Assembly: GCF_030065885.1 (NCBI RefSeq)
Contig: NZ_JASJCS010000017.1
Coordinates: 1 to 64,000, forward strand
Source of the DNA: Ilumatobacter sp.
GTDB taxonomy: Bacteria > Actinomycetota > Acidimicrobiia > Acidimicrobiales > Ilumatobacteraceae
Length of the DNA stretch: 64,000 nucleotides
Reading direction: 5' to 3'
Under the pieces are notes generated by a model that was not told the origin of the DNA, ran no database searches, and was given only the letters and a program-made list of their open reading frames with translations. Shown here piece after piece: positions 16,683 through 25,313 of the stretch. Numbering within the stretch: position 1 is the stretch's first letter; every line of letters begins with the position of its first letter. Made by a program: the position numbers and the translations under genes.

Positions 16683-17741
16683 GTGATCACCCTGTCCGCA
16701 CCTCACATCAGCGACGCCGAGCGAGACAGCGTCCTCCGCGTGCTCGACAGCGGCATGCTCGCCCAAGGTCCCGAGGTCGCAGCGTTCGAGGCGGAGTTCG
16801 CAGCGCGGATCGAGGCCGAGCACGCCGTCGCCGTCAACTCGGGCACCTCGGCACTCCATCTCGGACTCATGGCGGCCGGCGTCGAGCCGGGGCAAGAGGT
16901 CATCGTCCCGTCGTTCACGTTCGCGGCGACCGCGAACGCCGTCAGGCTGGCGGGGGCCGAGCCGGTCTTCGTCGACATCGAGCTCGACACGTTCTGCATG
17001 AGCGCCGAGGCCGCCGCCGCGGCGTGCACCGACCGCACGGCAGCGGTCATGCCGGTCCACCTCTACGGCCACCCGGCCGACATGGACGCCTTCGGGCGGC
17101 TCTGCGACCGCCGTGGGCTGCTGCTCGTCGAAGACGCAGCGCAGGCGCATCTCGCCACCTGGAACGACCGGTTCGTCGGCACGTTCGGCCTCGGCATGTT
17201 CTCCTTCTACCCCACCAAGAACATGACGTCGGGCGAAGGCGGCATGATCACGACGTCCGACGCCGAGCTGGCCCGCGCCGCGCGCCTGCTGCGCAACCAG
17301 GGGATGGAGCGTCGCTACGAGAACGAGATCGTCGGGTTCAACTGTCGGATGACCGACCTGCACGCTGCGATCGGTCGAGCACAGCTCGCCCGACTCGACG
17401 AGTGGACCAGCCGTCGCCGCGACATCGCCGCCCGGTACGACCGGGAGCTGACGAGCGTCGTGACACCGTGCGTCGCACCGGCTGCGCGGCACGTCTACCA
17501 CCAGTACACCGTGCGGGTGCTCGAGCGACGTGACGCGTTCGTCGACCACCTGCACGAGAACGGGGTCGGTGCCGGCGTGTACTACCCGACGCCGGTCCAT
17601 CGCCTTCCGTCGTTCGGGCTCGACGTCGACCTCCCCGTGACCGAAGCCGCCGCGAGTCAGGTCGTCTCGATCCCGGTGCACCCGAGGCTCACCGACGACG
17701 AGGTGAGCCGGGTCATCGAGGTGGTCAACGCATGGTCCTGA
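16683..17741 (+). CDS. DegT/DnrJ/EryC1/StrS sugar aminotransferase (WbpE-like)
   Basis: 352 aa from GTG 16683, fixed by the TAGCGT box and by homology beginning at ITLSAPHISDAERDSV. PLP-fold landmarks are NSGTSALHLGLMAAGV, VIVPSFTFAATANAV, EDAAQAH (Asp151 for the pyridine nitrogen) and FYPTKNMTSGEGGMI, where Lys179 forms the Schiff base. In the Wbp pathway this enzyme places an amino group on C3 of the 3-keto UDP-GlcNAcA intermediate. The adjacent oxidoreductase and dehydrogenase genes support that substrate. It overlaps the next gene by 10 nt. Confidence 0.9.
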   Translation: MITLSAPHISDAERDSVLRVLDSGMLAQGPEVAAFEAEFAARIEAEHAVAVNSGTSALHLGLMAAGVEPGQEVIVPSFTFAATANAVRLAGAEPVFVDIELDTFCMSAEAAAAACTDRTAAVMPVHLYGHPADMDAFGRLCDRRGLLLVEDAAQAHLATWNDRFVGTFGLGMFSFYPTKNMTSGEGGMITTSDAELARAARLLRNQGMERRYENEIVGFNCRMTDLHAAIGRAQLARLDEWTSRRRDIAARYDRELTSVVTPCVAPAARHVYHQYTVRVLERRDAFVDHLHENGVGAGVYYPTPVHRLPSFGLDVDLPVTEAAASQVVSIPVHPRLTDDEVSRVIEVVNAWS

Positions 17742-18730
17742 GAGCCGGCCTCATCGGCCTGGGCATGATGGGCCGGAACCACGCACGCGTCCTGCAGTCG
17801 GTCGACGGCATCGAGCTACGCGTCGTCGCCGATCCGCTCGGCGACACGACCGGAGCCGTGCGAACGGGCACCGTCGTCGATACCGTCGACGCACTGCTCG
17901 ACCACGAGCTCGACATCTGCGTCGTGGCCTGCCCGACCGAGGACCACGAACGTGTCGGGCTCGCGCTTGCCGACCGGGGCGTGCACGCGCTCGTCGAGAA
18001 GCCGCTGGCCCTCGACCTCCCTGCGGCGCGCCGGCTCGCAGCAGCCTTCGATGCGGCCGGGCTGGTCGGGGCGGTCGGCCACATCGAGCGCAGCAACGCT
18101 GCGATCCGTTCGCTTCGGACTCGACTGCTCGCGGGCGAGATCGGTGAGGTCTTCCAGGTGGCGACGCGGCGCATCGGACCCTTCCCCGACCGGATCCGTG
18201 ACGTCGGTGTGGTCAAGGACCTCGCCACCCACGATCTCGACCTCAGCGCCTGGGTCGGTGGTTCGCGCTACAAGACGATCGCGGCGCGCACCGTCTCCAA
18301 AGCCGGGCGCGAGCACGAGGACCTCGTCGCGGCCACCGGTGTGCTCGACGACGGCACCGTCACCAGCCACCTCGTCAACTGGCTGACGCCGTTCAAGGAA
18401 CGCCTCGTCGTCGCCACCGGCGAGCGCGGCTGTCTCATCGCGGACACCTTGCTCGCCGACCTCACGCTCTACAAGAACGGCAGCGTGCCGGTCGAGTGGG
18501 ACTCGATCTCGGGGTTCCGCGGTGTGTCCGAGGGCGACGTCATCCGCTTCGCGATCCCCAAGCCCGAACCGTTGCGCGTCCAGCTCGAGCACTTCCGAGA
18601 TGCCGTGCTCGGCCGACCGGCCGAGATCGTCACCATGTCCGAGGGCATGGCCGCCGTCGCCGTGGCCGACGCGGCGATCGAATCGGCTCGCACCGGAACC
18701 GCCCTCGACGTCGAGCAGGATCTGCCATGA
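17732..18730 (+). CDS. Gfo/Idh/MocA oxidoreductase (WbpB-like)
   Basis: 332 aa from ATG 17732. The NAD(P)-binding motif LRAGLIGLGMMGRNHARVL is at the N-terminus, followed by ALVEKPLALDLPAARRLAAA with the family EKP motif (about residues 88-90), and VKDLATHDLDLSAW in the substrate domain. In the UDP-GlcNAc3NAcA route this protein oxidises C3 of the uronic acid to supply the aminotransferase, which is encoded just upstream and overlaps it. The following dehydrogenase gene overlaps by ATGA. Confidence 0.88.
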   Translation: MVLRAGLIGLGMMGRNHARVLQSVDGIELRVVADPLGDTTGAVRTGTVVDTVDALLDHELDICVVACPTEDHERVGLALADRGVHALVEKPLALDLPAARRLAAAFDAAGLVGAVGHIERSNAAIRSLRTRLLAGEIGEVFQVATRRIGPFPDRIRDVGVVKDLATHDLDLSAWVGGSRYKTIAARTVSKAGREHEDLVAATGVLDDGTVTSHLVNWLTPFKERLVVATGERGCLIADTLLADLTLYKNGSVPVEWDSISGFRGVSEGDVIRFAIPKPEPLRVQLEHFRDAVLGRPAEIVTMSEGMAAVAVADAAIESARTGTALDVEQDLP

Positions 18731-20019
18731 ACGTCACCGTCGTGGCGCTCGGCAAGATCGGGCTCCCGCTCAGCGTCCAGATCGCCGCCAACGGCCACAC
18801 GGTCGTCGGCGTCGACATCGACCCGAGGGTCGTCGACCTCGTCAACGAGGGACGCGAACCCTTCCCCGGCGAGGCCGAGCTGGACGTGCGGCTCGAGGCC
18901 GTGGTGACCGCCGGGAGTCTCCGGGCCACGACCGACTTCGCCGACGCGATCCCCGGCGCCGATGCGGTCGTCGTGGTGGTGCCCGTCGTCGTCGACCTGG
19001 ACGCACGACCGGACTTCCGGGCCATCGACGCTGCGACCGAGGCGATCGGCACGCATCTCACTGCGGGCACGCTGGTCAGCTACGAGACCACGCTGCCGGT
19101 GCACACGACCCGCCAGCGCTTCGTGCCGGGACTCGAACGAGCGTCCGGCCTCGCGCCGGGGCGGGACTTCTTCGTGTGCCACAGCCCCGAGCGCGTGTTC
19201 ACCGGCCGCGTGTTCGCCGACCTCCGCAAGTACCCCAAGCTCGTCGGTGCGGTCGACGAACCGTCGGCAGCTCGCGCCGTCGACTTCTACCAGCAGGTGC
19301 TCGACTTCGACGAGCGCGACGACCTGCCACAGCCGAACGGGGTGTGGGATCTCGGCAGCGCCGAGGCGGCCGAGCTCGCGAAGCTGGCCGAGACCACCTA
19401 CCGCAACATCAACATCGCCCTCGCGAACGAGCTCGCGCTCCACGCAGAATCGATCGGCATCGACGTGCTGCCCGTGATCGACGCAGCGAACAGCCAACCG
19501 TTCAGCCACATCCACCGGCCCGGCATCGCGGTCGGCGGTCACTGCATCCCCGTGTACCCGAAGTTCTACCTGTCGGTCGACGAGCAGGCGACGCTGCCGG
19601 CCGCTGCGATCGAGCTGAACGAATCGATGCCCCGACGGGCCGCCGAGGCGACGCGTGCCCATGTCGGGGATCTTCGTGGCAAGCGGGTCGCCGTGCTCGG
19701 CGTCGCCTATCGCGGCGGCGTCAAGGAGACCGCCTTCTCCGGAGCCTTCCCGTTGGCCGCCGCGTTGCGCGAGATGGGCGCCGAGGTCGTTGCCCACGAT
19801 CCCCTCTACGACGACGACGAACTGACGTCGCTGGGGTTCGAGCCCCACCACCTGGGCGACCCGTGCGATGCGGCGGTGATCCAGACGGACCACGATCGGT
19901 ATCGCGACCTTCGGGCAGACGATCTGCCGGGCGCCGCGTTCGTGTACGACGGCCGACGCGTCGTCGACGCCGCACGCCTCGCGCCGATCGCCGTGCACGT
20001 CATCGGCACCGGACACTGA
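18727..20019 (+). CDS. UDP-N-acetyl-hexosamine 6-dehydrogenase (WbpA/WecC family)
   Basis: 430 aa from ATG 18727, overlapping the previous stop by 4 nt. An N-terminal Rossmann domain (TVVALGKIGLPLSVQIAANG), the central helix, and the catalytic motif IAVGGHCIPVYPKF with nucleophile Cys273 are all intact. The C-terminal domain has VAVLGVAYRGGVKET. The family oxidises UDP-GlcNAc or UDP-ManNAc twice to the uronate using NAD. With WbpB-, WbpE- and WbpD-like genes present, UDP-GlcNAc is the more likely substrate. If the neighbours served another sugar, a WecB-WecC route to UDP-ManNAcA would be the alternative. Confidence 0.9.
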   Translation: MNVTVVALGKIGLPLSVQIAANGHTVVGVDIDPRVVDLVNEGREPFPGEAELDVRLEAVVTAGSLRATTDFADAIPGADAVVVVVPVVVDLDARPDFRAIDAATEAIGTHLTAGTLVSYETTLPVHTTRQRFVPGLERASGLAPGRDFFVCHSPERVFTGRVFADLRKYPKLVGAVDEPSAARAVDFYQQVLDFDERDDLPQPNGVWDLGSAEAAELAKLAETTYRNINIALANELALHAESIGIDVLPVIDAANSQPFSHIHRPGIAVGGHCIPVYPKFYLSVDEQATLPAAAIELNESMPRRAAEATRAHVGDLRGKRVAVLGVAYRGGVKETAFSGAFPLAAALREMGAEVVAHDPLYDDDELTSLGFEPHHLGDPCDAAVIQTDHDRYRDLRADDLPGAAFVYDGRRVVDAARLAPIAVHVIGTGH

Positions 20020-20020
20020 G

Positions 20021-21073
20021 GTGCGAGTCCTCAGCGTTGTCGGAACGCGCCCGCAGTTCGTCAAGCTCGGACCCGTCGACGGCGCGCTGAGTGCGAGCGG
20101 CATCGACCACGTCATCGTCCACACCGGCCAGCACCACCACGAGTGGCTCTCCGACGCCTTCTACCGTGAGCTCGGGCTACCCGCACCCGACGACCACCTC
20201 GCCGTCGGGTCGGGGTCGCACGGGGCCCAGACCGCCCGCATGCTCGAGGCGTGCGAGCGGTCGGTCCAGGAACACCGCCCCGACGTCGTCGTCAACTACG
20301 GCGACACGAACTCGACGCTCGCCGGCACGCTCGCAGCCGCCAAGCTCCGCATCCCGACCGTGCACGTGGAAGCAGGCGTGCGGTCCTTCGACCGCTCGAT
20401 GCCGGAGGAGATCAACCGGCTCGCCGTCGACCACGTCTCGACGAGCTGCCTCGCGCCGACGCAGACGGCGATGGACAACCTCGCCGCCGAGGGTCTGGGC
20501 GACCGGGCGACACTCGTCGGCGACGTGATGATCGACGTGCTCCTGCGGACCCACGCCACGGTCACCGATGCCGACGTCGCCGCCGAGGTCGACCCCGAGG
20601 CCGGCTACGTCCTCGCCACGCTGCACCGGCCCGAGAACACCGACCATCCTGAGCGGCTCGCGTCGATCATCGACGCCCTCGCGTCGTTCGACACGCCGGT
20701 GCTGTTCCCCGCACATCCCCGAGTGCTCGACCAGGCTGAGCGCCACCGAGTTCGACTCGATCGTGGCAGCGTCATCGTCGTCGCGCCGCTGAGCTACCGC
20801 TCGCTGATCGCAACGCTCGCGCACGCCCGTGCCGTGATCACCGACTCGGGCGGACTCCAGAAGGAGGCCCACGTCCTCGGTGTACCCTGCACGACCGTGC
20901 GGGGGTCGACCGAGTGGCCGGAGACGCTCGTCGGCGGCTCCAACGTCTTGTGCCCCGACCCGGGCACGCTCGGCGACGTCGCCTTCCGCGATGTCGCCGT
21001 CACACCGCCCCCGGCGGTTCCCGAGGCAGCTCCCCTGGTCGTCCGGGCGATCCGCGACCTCGTCGAGTCATGA
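20021..21073 (+). CDS. UDP-GlcNAc 2-epimerase family enzyme (WecB/WbpI type)
   Basis: 350 aa from GTG 20021, one nt after the previous stop. Family hallmarks: VVGTRPQFVKLGPV, HTGQHHHEWLSDAFYREL, VVNYGDTNSTLAGTLAAAK, IPTVHVEAGVRSFDRSMPEE, NRLAVDHVS and ITDSGGLQKEAHVLGVPC. It converts a UDP-2-acetamido-gluco sugar into the manno epimer. Beside the amino-uronic acid genes it most likely acts last, making UDP-ManNAc(3NAc)A (WbpI role), although the sequence alone does not exclude plain UDP-GlcNAc. It overlaps the next gene as ATGA. Confidence 0.9.
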   Translation: MRVLSVVGTRPQFVKLGPVDGALSASGIDHVIVHTGQHHHEWLSDAFYRELGLPAPDDHLAVGSGSHGAQTARMLEACERSVQEHRPDVVVNYGDTNSTLAGTLAAAKLRIPTVHVEAGVRSFDRSMPEEINRLAVDHVSTSCLAPTQTAMDNLAAEGLGDRATLVGDVMIDVLLRTHATVTDADVAAEVDPEAGYVLATLHRPENTDHPERLASIIDALASFDTPVLFPAHPRVLDQAERHRVRLDRGSVIVVAPLSYRSLIATLAHARAVITDSGGLQKEAHVLGVPCTTVRGSTEWPETLVGGSNVLCPDPGTLGDVAFRDVAVTPPPAVPEAAPLVVRAIRDLVES

Positions 21074-23670
21074 CCCGAGCCGATCGGCGGCCCCACGTCG
21101 CGATGATCGTCGCCAACGACATCACGATCGACAGCCGGGTCAAGAAGACGGCTGCGACGTTGGCCTCGCTCGGGTACGCCGTCACCCTCGTCGGGGTGTC
21201 GAAGGGGGCACGCGAGGAGGGCCGGCTCGGCGACTGTCGTCTCATCAGGGTCGCCGACCAGGCGATCTTCAGGAACGCCGCAGCCTCCGATCGCAGCCTT
21301 CGCCGCCCTCGCTCCTGGTTCGGCTACCGGTCCCGGAGCGACTACGTCCTCGCCCGGCACCGAATCAGGTTGCGAGAGCGTTCCCTCCAGGCCGACATCG
21401 GTCGCGATCGCACCGCTGGGCCCCGTCGTGCGACACGGCGGCTCGAACGCGCCTATTGGTCCCTTCGCCGCCGGGTGACCGACCGCCGCGCCGCGATCGG
21501 CACCGACGCCGGTCGCACGTCGTCGGGCGGTTACCTGGCCAGCGCTGCGGCGTTGCAGGCACAGCTCGACGACTGGGAGTTCACGGTCGGCGTCGAGCTC
21601 GACCGCCTCGAACCGGACGTCATCCACGTCCACGACGTCCATCTGCTGGGCATCGCCGAGCGCGCGGTGGCCAGGGCCCGCGGGGCCGGACGACGTGTCC
21701 ACCTCGTGTACGACGCACACGAGTACGTGCGCGGAGAGACCCACCTCGACGCAGGCGTGCTCGCCCGGTTCACCGAGATCGAGCGCGCCGGCATCGCGGC
21801 CGCCGATGCGGTCACCACCGTCTCACCGCTGATCGCCGAGTGGCTCGCACGAGACCATGGCGTCGACCGCGTCGACGTCGTCCTCAACGCCCCCTCCCTG
21901 TCGTGGCCGCGCGCCAGCGAGCACTCGGTCCGGGCGGCGGCCGGCGTGCTCCCGGAGACGCCCCTCGTCGTCTATGCCGGAGGTCAGAGTGACGCCCGAG
22001 GCGTGCCCGAGCTGATCGACGCCATCGGGATGCTGCCCGACGTGCACTGCGTCCTCGTCGCCAGCCCGACCAACCGGTACGTCTACGTCCAGCGCGAACG
22101 CGCAGTCCAACTCGGCTGGGGCGAGCGCGTCCACATCGCGCCCTACGTCGCGCCCGAGCACGTGCCGTCGTACCTCAGCACGGCGGACGTCGGCGTCATC
22201 CCGCTCCGTCACACGCCGAACCACGACGCTGCGTTGCCGAACAAGATGTTCGAGTACCTGCACGCCGGCCTCCCGATCGTCACGTCCGATCTGCCGCTCG
22301 CCGCCGCGTTCGTCACCGAGCACGAGCTCGGGAAGGTCTTCGCAGCCGGGGACCCCCAGCCGCTCGCGGACGCGCTCCGCTCGGTCATCGACGATCTCGC
22401 GACCTACGCGTGCGCGGCCACGGACGAGCTGGCCCGGGCCCACTCGTGGGAGGCCCAGGAATCCACGATCGCCGACGTCTACGCCCGTCTCGGGCTGGGT
22501 GCACGTCCCTCGCCGCGGTCGCCTGCCGGCGCCGACCATCCCCACACGGTCGCCCCGTCGAACGCCACGCTGTTGATCGGTCCCGCGAACATGGCGGGCC
22601 AGGCCAACTCGTGGGCCGAGGCGCTGCGACGCCACACCGACGTCGACGCCACGTCGATGACACTCGAACGCGCGGGCGGCCTGTACTTCGCGACCGATCG
22701 GACGATCCCGCGCGCCTCGTGGACGTCGCGCACGTGGCAGGTGCAGCAGCTGCTCGAGCTCCCGAACACCTTCACCCACGTCCTCCTCGAGGCGGGCATG
22801 GGAGTGCTCGGCGATCTCAACGGCGGCCGGCTCGCAGGCGACACCCCGTTCCTCGTCGCCAGGGGGATCCGACCGGCCGCCGTGTTCCACGGATCCGACA
22901 TCCGCGATCCGAGACGACACGCGGCGAGCCATCCGTTCTCCCCGTTCCGTGATCCGTTCGACGACCTCACGGCGCGGCTGCAGCAACGGGTCGACGAGAC
23001 ACGCCGCCATCTCGACGAGTTCCCGGGGCCGGTGTTCGTCACGACCCTCGATCTGTTCGACGACCTGCCGGACGCCATCTGGCTCCCCACGTGCCTCGAT
23101 CCGGACGTCTGGCGGGCCGACGCGCCGCCCAGCTTCGCGGGCGTCCCGCGGGTGCTGCACGCCCCGACCCGTACCCAGCTGAAGGGATCCGAGCAGGTCG
23201 ATCCACTCCTCCACCAGCTCGAGTCGGAGGGACTGATCACCTACGACCGGGTCCACGGCGTTCCCCATCACGAGATGCCGGCGCGCGTGGCCGCCGCAGA
23301 CATCGTGCTCGACCAGTTCGTCATCGGCCACTACTGCCACTTCTCGATCGAAGCCATGGCGACGGGCCGAGTCGTCATCGCCAACGTCCCCGACCACGTA
23401 CGCGATCGACTCGACACCCCGATCCCGATCGTGCAGGCCGATCCATCGACACTCGAGTCGGTGCTGCGGTCGGTGCTCGCCGACCCGACCGCCGCCCTGG
23501 AGCTAGCATCGGCCGGACCCGAGTTCGTACAGCGCACCCATGACGGGCGCCTGTCGGCGCAGCAACTCGAGCGCTGGATCGACGGGACCGACCTCGAGCC
23601 CATCCCCAGCGCCCCCGACGACACGCAGGAAGACACCGGTGAACGACCGAGGCCGATCGATGACAACTGA
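21070..23670 (+). CDS. Fused tandem GT4-type glycosyltransferases
   Basis: 866 aa from ATG 21070. Domain A (about 1-480) opens with VAMIVANDITIDSRVKKTA, has VYDAHEYVRGETH, and donor-site motif LPNKMFEYLHAGLPIVTSDL. It is a close paralogue of the separate gene at 32003-33556. Domain B (about 490-850) opens with LLIGPANMAGQANSWAEAL and has FHGSDIRDPR, AIWLPTCLDPDVW, PRVLHAPTRTQLKGSEQVD and FSIEAMATGRVVIA. It matches the gene at 33553. So one protein here fuses what are two overlapping genes in the opposite operon. Donor sugars unknown. Confidence 0.88.
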   Translation: MTRADRRPHVAMIVANDITIDSRVKKTAATLASLGYAVTLVGVSKGAREEGRLGDCRLIRVADQAIFRNAAASDRSLRRPRSWFGYRSRSDYVLARHRIRLRERSLQADIGRDRTAGPRRATRRLERAYWSLRRRVTDRRAAIGTDAGRTSSGGYLASAAALQAQLDDWEFTVGVELDRLEPDVIHVHDVHLLGIAERAVARARGAGRRVHLVYDAHEYVRGETHLDAGVLARFTEIERAGIAAADAVTTVSPLIAEWLARDHGVDRVDVVLNAPSLSWPRASEHSVRAAAGVLPETPLVVYAGGQSDARGVPELIDAIGMLPDVHCVLVASPTNRYVYVQRERAVQLGWGERVHIAPYVAPEHVPSYLSTADVGVIPLRHTPNHDAALPNKMFEYLHAGLPIVTSDLPLAAAFVTEHELGKVFAAGDPQPLADALRSVIDDLATYACAATDELARAHSWEAQESTIADVYARLGLGARPSPRSPAGADHPHTVAPSNATLLIGPANMAGQANSWAEALRRHTDVDATSMTLERAGGLYFATDRTIPRASWTSRTWQVQQLLELPNTFTHVLLEAGMGVLGDLNGGRLAGDTPFLVARGIRPAAVFHGSDIRDPRRHAASHPFSPFRDPFDDLTARLQQRVDETRRHLDEFPGPVFVTTLDLFDDLPDAIWLPTCLDPDVWRADAPPSFAGVPRVLHAPTRTQLKGSEQVDPLLHQLESEGLITYDRVHGVPHHEMPARVAAADIVLDQFVIGHYCHFSIEAMATGRVVIANVPDHVRDRLDTPIPIVQADPSTLESVLRSVLADPTAALELASAGPEFVQRTHDGRLSAQQLERWIDGTDLEPIPSAPDDTQEDTGERPRPIDDN

Positions 23671-24505
23671 CGCCGCGTCCGGCCGATCGCCGTCCGGGTG
23701 GCGCCGCCTGCTCCCTCGCCGCGCCGCCCGTCCGCCGCGAACTGCGTTCGTGAAGGTCTACGGGGTCCAGCGCAGCGGGACGAACTGGATGCGGTTCGTG
23801 ATCGAGCAGAACTTCGTGTCGACGCACGTCGTCGACCTGCCGCTCGGGAGCAAGCACGCCGCCCCCGACCCGGTGACGGCCATCGAGGCCTTCCGGGACG
23901 GCGGCGGCGAGCGCTACGAGGGCGGGCCGCTCCCGTTCCAGCCGTCCGAGCTCGACTACGACGTCGACGAGCTCGAGGCGAGCCTCCGACGGGGCGACGC
24001 TCGTGCGGTCGTGGTGATCAAGTCGCTCGTGCCGTGGCTGGCGAGCTACCACCGGTACCGCAGACTGAAGGCCAAGAACCAGCAGATGGAGCTGACGCCG
24101 AAGGTGGTCGAGATCTACACGAACCTGTGGATCGAACGGAACTCGGCGTTCGTCCTGGGCGTGCCCGAGCACTTCCCGCGCTGGCTGCTCGCCGACCACG
24201 CTGCGTTCTTGAGCGACTTCGACGCCCAGATGGAGCACATGGCGTCGACGCTCGAGCTGGTCGGCGCCCATCCGACCTGGGTGAACACCGACAAGGCGAT
24301 GAAGCGCGGCGGCGACCTCGTCTCGTCGGACGACCTCGAGACCACCCGACCGTTCCGGCCCGAGACCCAGACCGTCGAGTCGGCGTCCGAACTGCTGACC
24401 CCCGAGACCCTGCAGACGGTCACCGACCTGGTCGAGGCCACCGACCTGCCACCGATCCTCGCGCCCTTCGCGGCGATCGACCCGACGCTGCTCGACGGCG
24501 AGTGA
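23660..24505 (+). CDS. Sulfotransferase-like protein
   Basis: 281 aa from ATG 23660 (overlapping the upstream end by 11 nt; GTG 23639 is an alternative start). The N-terminal 28 residues are basic. The PAPS 5'-phosphosulfate loop is VKVYGVQRSGTNWMRFVIEQ, and VVVIKSLVPWLASYHRY occupies the position of the 3'-phosphate-binding segment, though the usual Arg/Ser pair is not obvious. It is the last gene of the plus-strand glycan operon. It probably sulfates a sugar of the locus polysaccharide; the second, convergent sulfotransferase supports this. Confidence 0.78.
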   Translation: MTTDAASGRSPSGWRRLLPRRAARPPRTAFVKVYGVQRSGTNWMRFVIEQNFVSTHVVDLPLGSKHAAPDPVTAIEAFRDGGGERYEGGPLPFQPSELDYDVDELEASLRRGDARAVVVIKSLVPWLASYHRYRRLKAKNQQMELTPKVVEIYTNLWIERNSAFVLGVPEHFPRWLLADHAAFLSDFDAQMEHMASTLELVGAHPTWVNTDKAMKRGGDLVSSDDLETTRPFRPETQTVESASELLTPETLQTVTDLVEATDLPPILAPFAAIDPTLLDGE

Positions 24506-24514
24506 CCACTCGGG

Positions 24515-25291
24515 TCACCCGTACCCGAATCGGTCCTGGAACTCAGCGCCGTTGCGGTGCGCCCACGCCGCGATCGACCGGGCGCCCGGCGAGAGCTCAC
24601 CCGATGCGTGGCGCCCGACCGACCGCCGCGTGACGGCTCCGTCGTGCAACTCGACCTCGTGGGCGCGCTGGAACAGGGCGGCGAGGTTCCGGTCGGGTCG
24701 GCCGTCGAGCGGCCAGTCGAGCCACTGCCCCAACTCGGCCCGCACGCCGGCATCACCCGTGAGATCCTCGTACCGGACGATGCGGTGGTCGCGTCCGCCG
24801 AGTGCATCGACGACTGCGAGGATGCCACCGGGCGCTTGGGTGAGGTAGGTGCGCAACCACTCGTCGTCGTAGCGCGGGTCGTCGTCGCGTCGGGCCTTCT
24901 CGTACAGGCTCACCGCCACGTCGCGCAGGTCGCGAACGAGCACGATCGTGTGCTTCGGCCGCAGGATGTCGAGGCTCGCAACGAGCACGTCGTGGCGGAC
25001 CTCCTTCACGCCCCACTTCTCGAGCGCCAGGATCCGGTCGCGGAAGATGCGTCCGATCCGCTGCTCGGGCGTCTCGTCCACGCGGAGCGGCCACTCGTCG
25101 TCGCCGATCGCGATCCCGACCGATCTGGCCTGCGCGAGGACGTCCCTCCCGGTCGTCGCGTTCGCGAAGCGCGGTTCGACGATCAGCCAGCGGGTGGGCG
25201 GCGTGGTCAAGAGGTTGGCCAGCATCGTGCTGCCCGAGCGTCCGAGGGCAGCGATGTAGAGGTCTGCGGGCGGCAGCGAGAGATCGATCAT
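24515..25291 (-). CDS. Sulfotransferase family protein
   Basis: 258 aa from ATG 25291. The 5'-phosphosulfate-binding loop is YIAALGRSGSTMLANLL near residue 12 and the 3'-phosphate-binding motif is HTIVLVRDLRDVAVSLYEK near residue 115, so both PAPS contacts are present. It is the last gene of the minus-strand glycan operon, 22 nt after a GT4 gene. Its end faces the other sulfotransferase gene with only 9 bp between stops. Likely substrate: a hydroxyl on the exported polysaccharide. Confidence 0.85.
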   Translation of the reverse strand: MIDLSLPPADLYIAALGRSGSTMLANLLTTPPTRWLIVEPRFANATTGRDVLAQARSVGIAIGDDEWPLRVDETPEQRIGRIFRDRILALEKWGVKEVRHDVLVASLDILRPKHTIVLVRDLRDVAVSLYEKARRDDDPRYDDEWLRTYLTQAPGGILAVVDALGGRDHRIVRYEDLTGDAGVRAELGQWLDWPLDGRPDRNLAALFQRAHEVELHDGAVTRRSVGRHASGELSPGARSIAAWAHRNGAEFQDRFGYG

Positions 25292-25313
25292 GGCGTGACG
25301 CCTCGTGACCGGG

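Noticed and set aside
20914-21069. N-terminal extension of the fused GT into the epimerase gene
   Set aside because: The ATG at 21070 overlaps the stop as ATGA, and the extension has no homology to glycosyltransferases.
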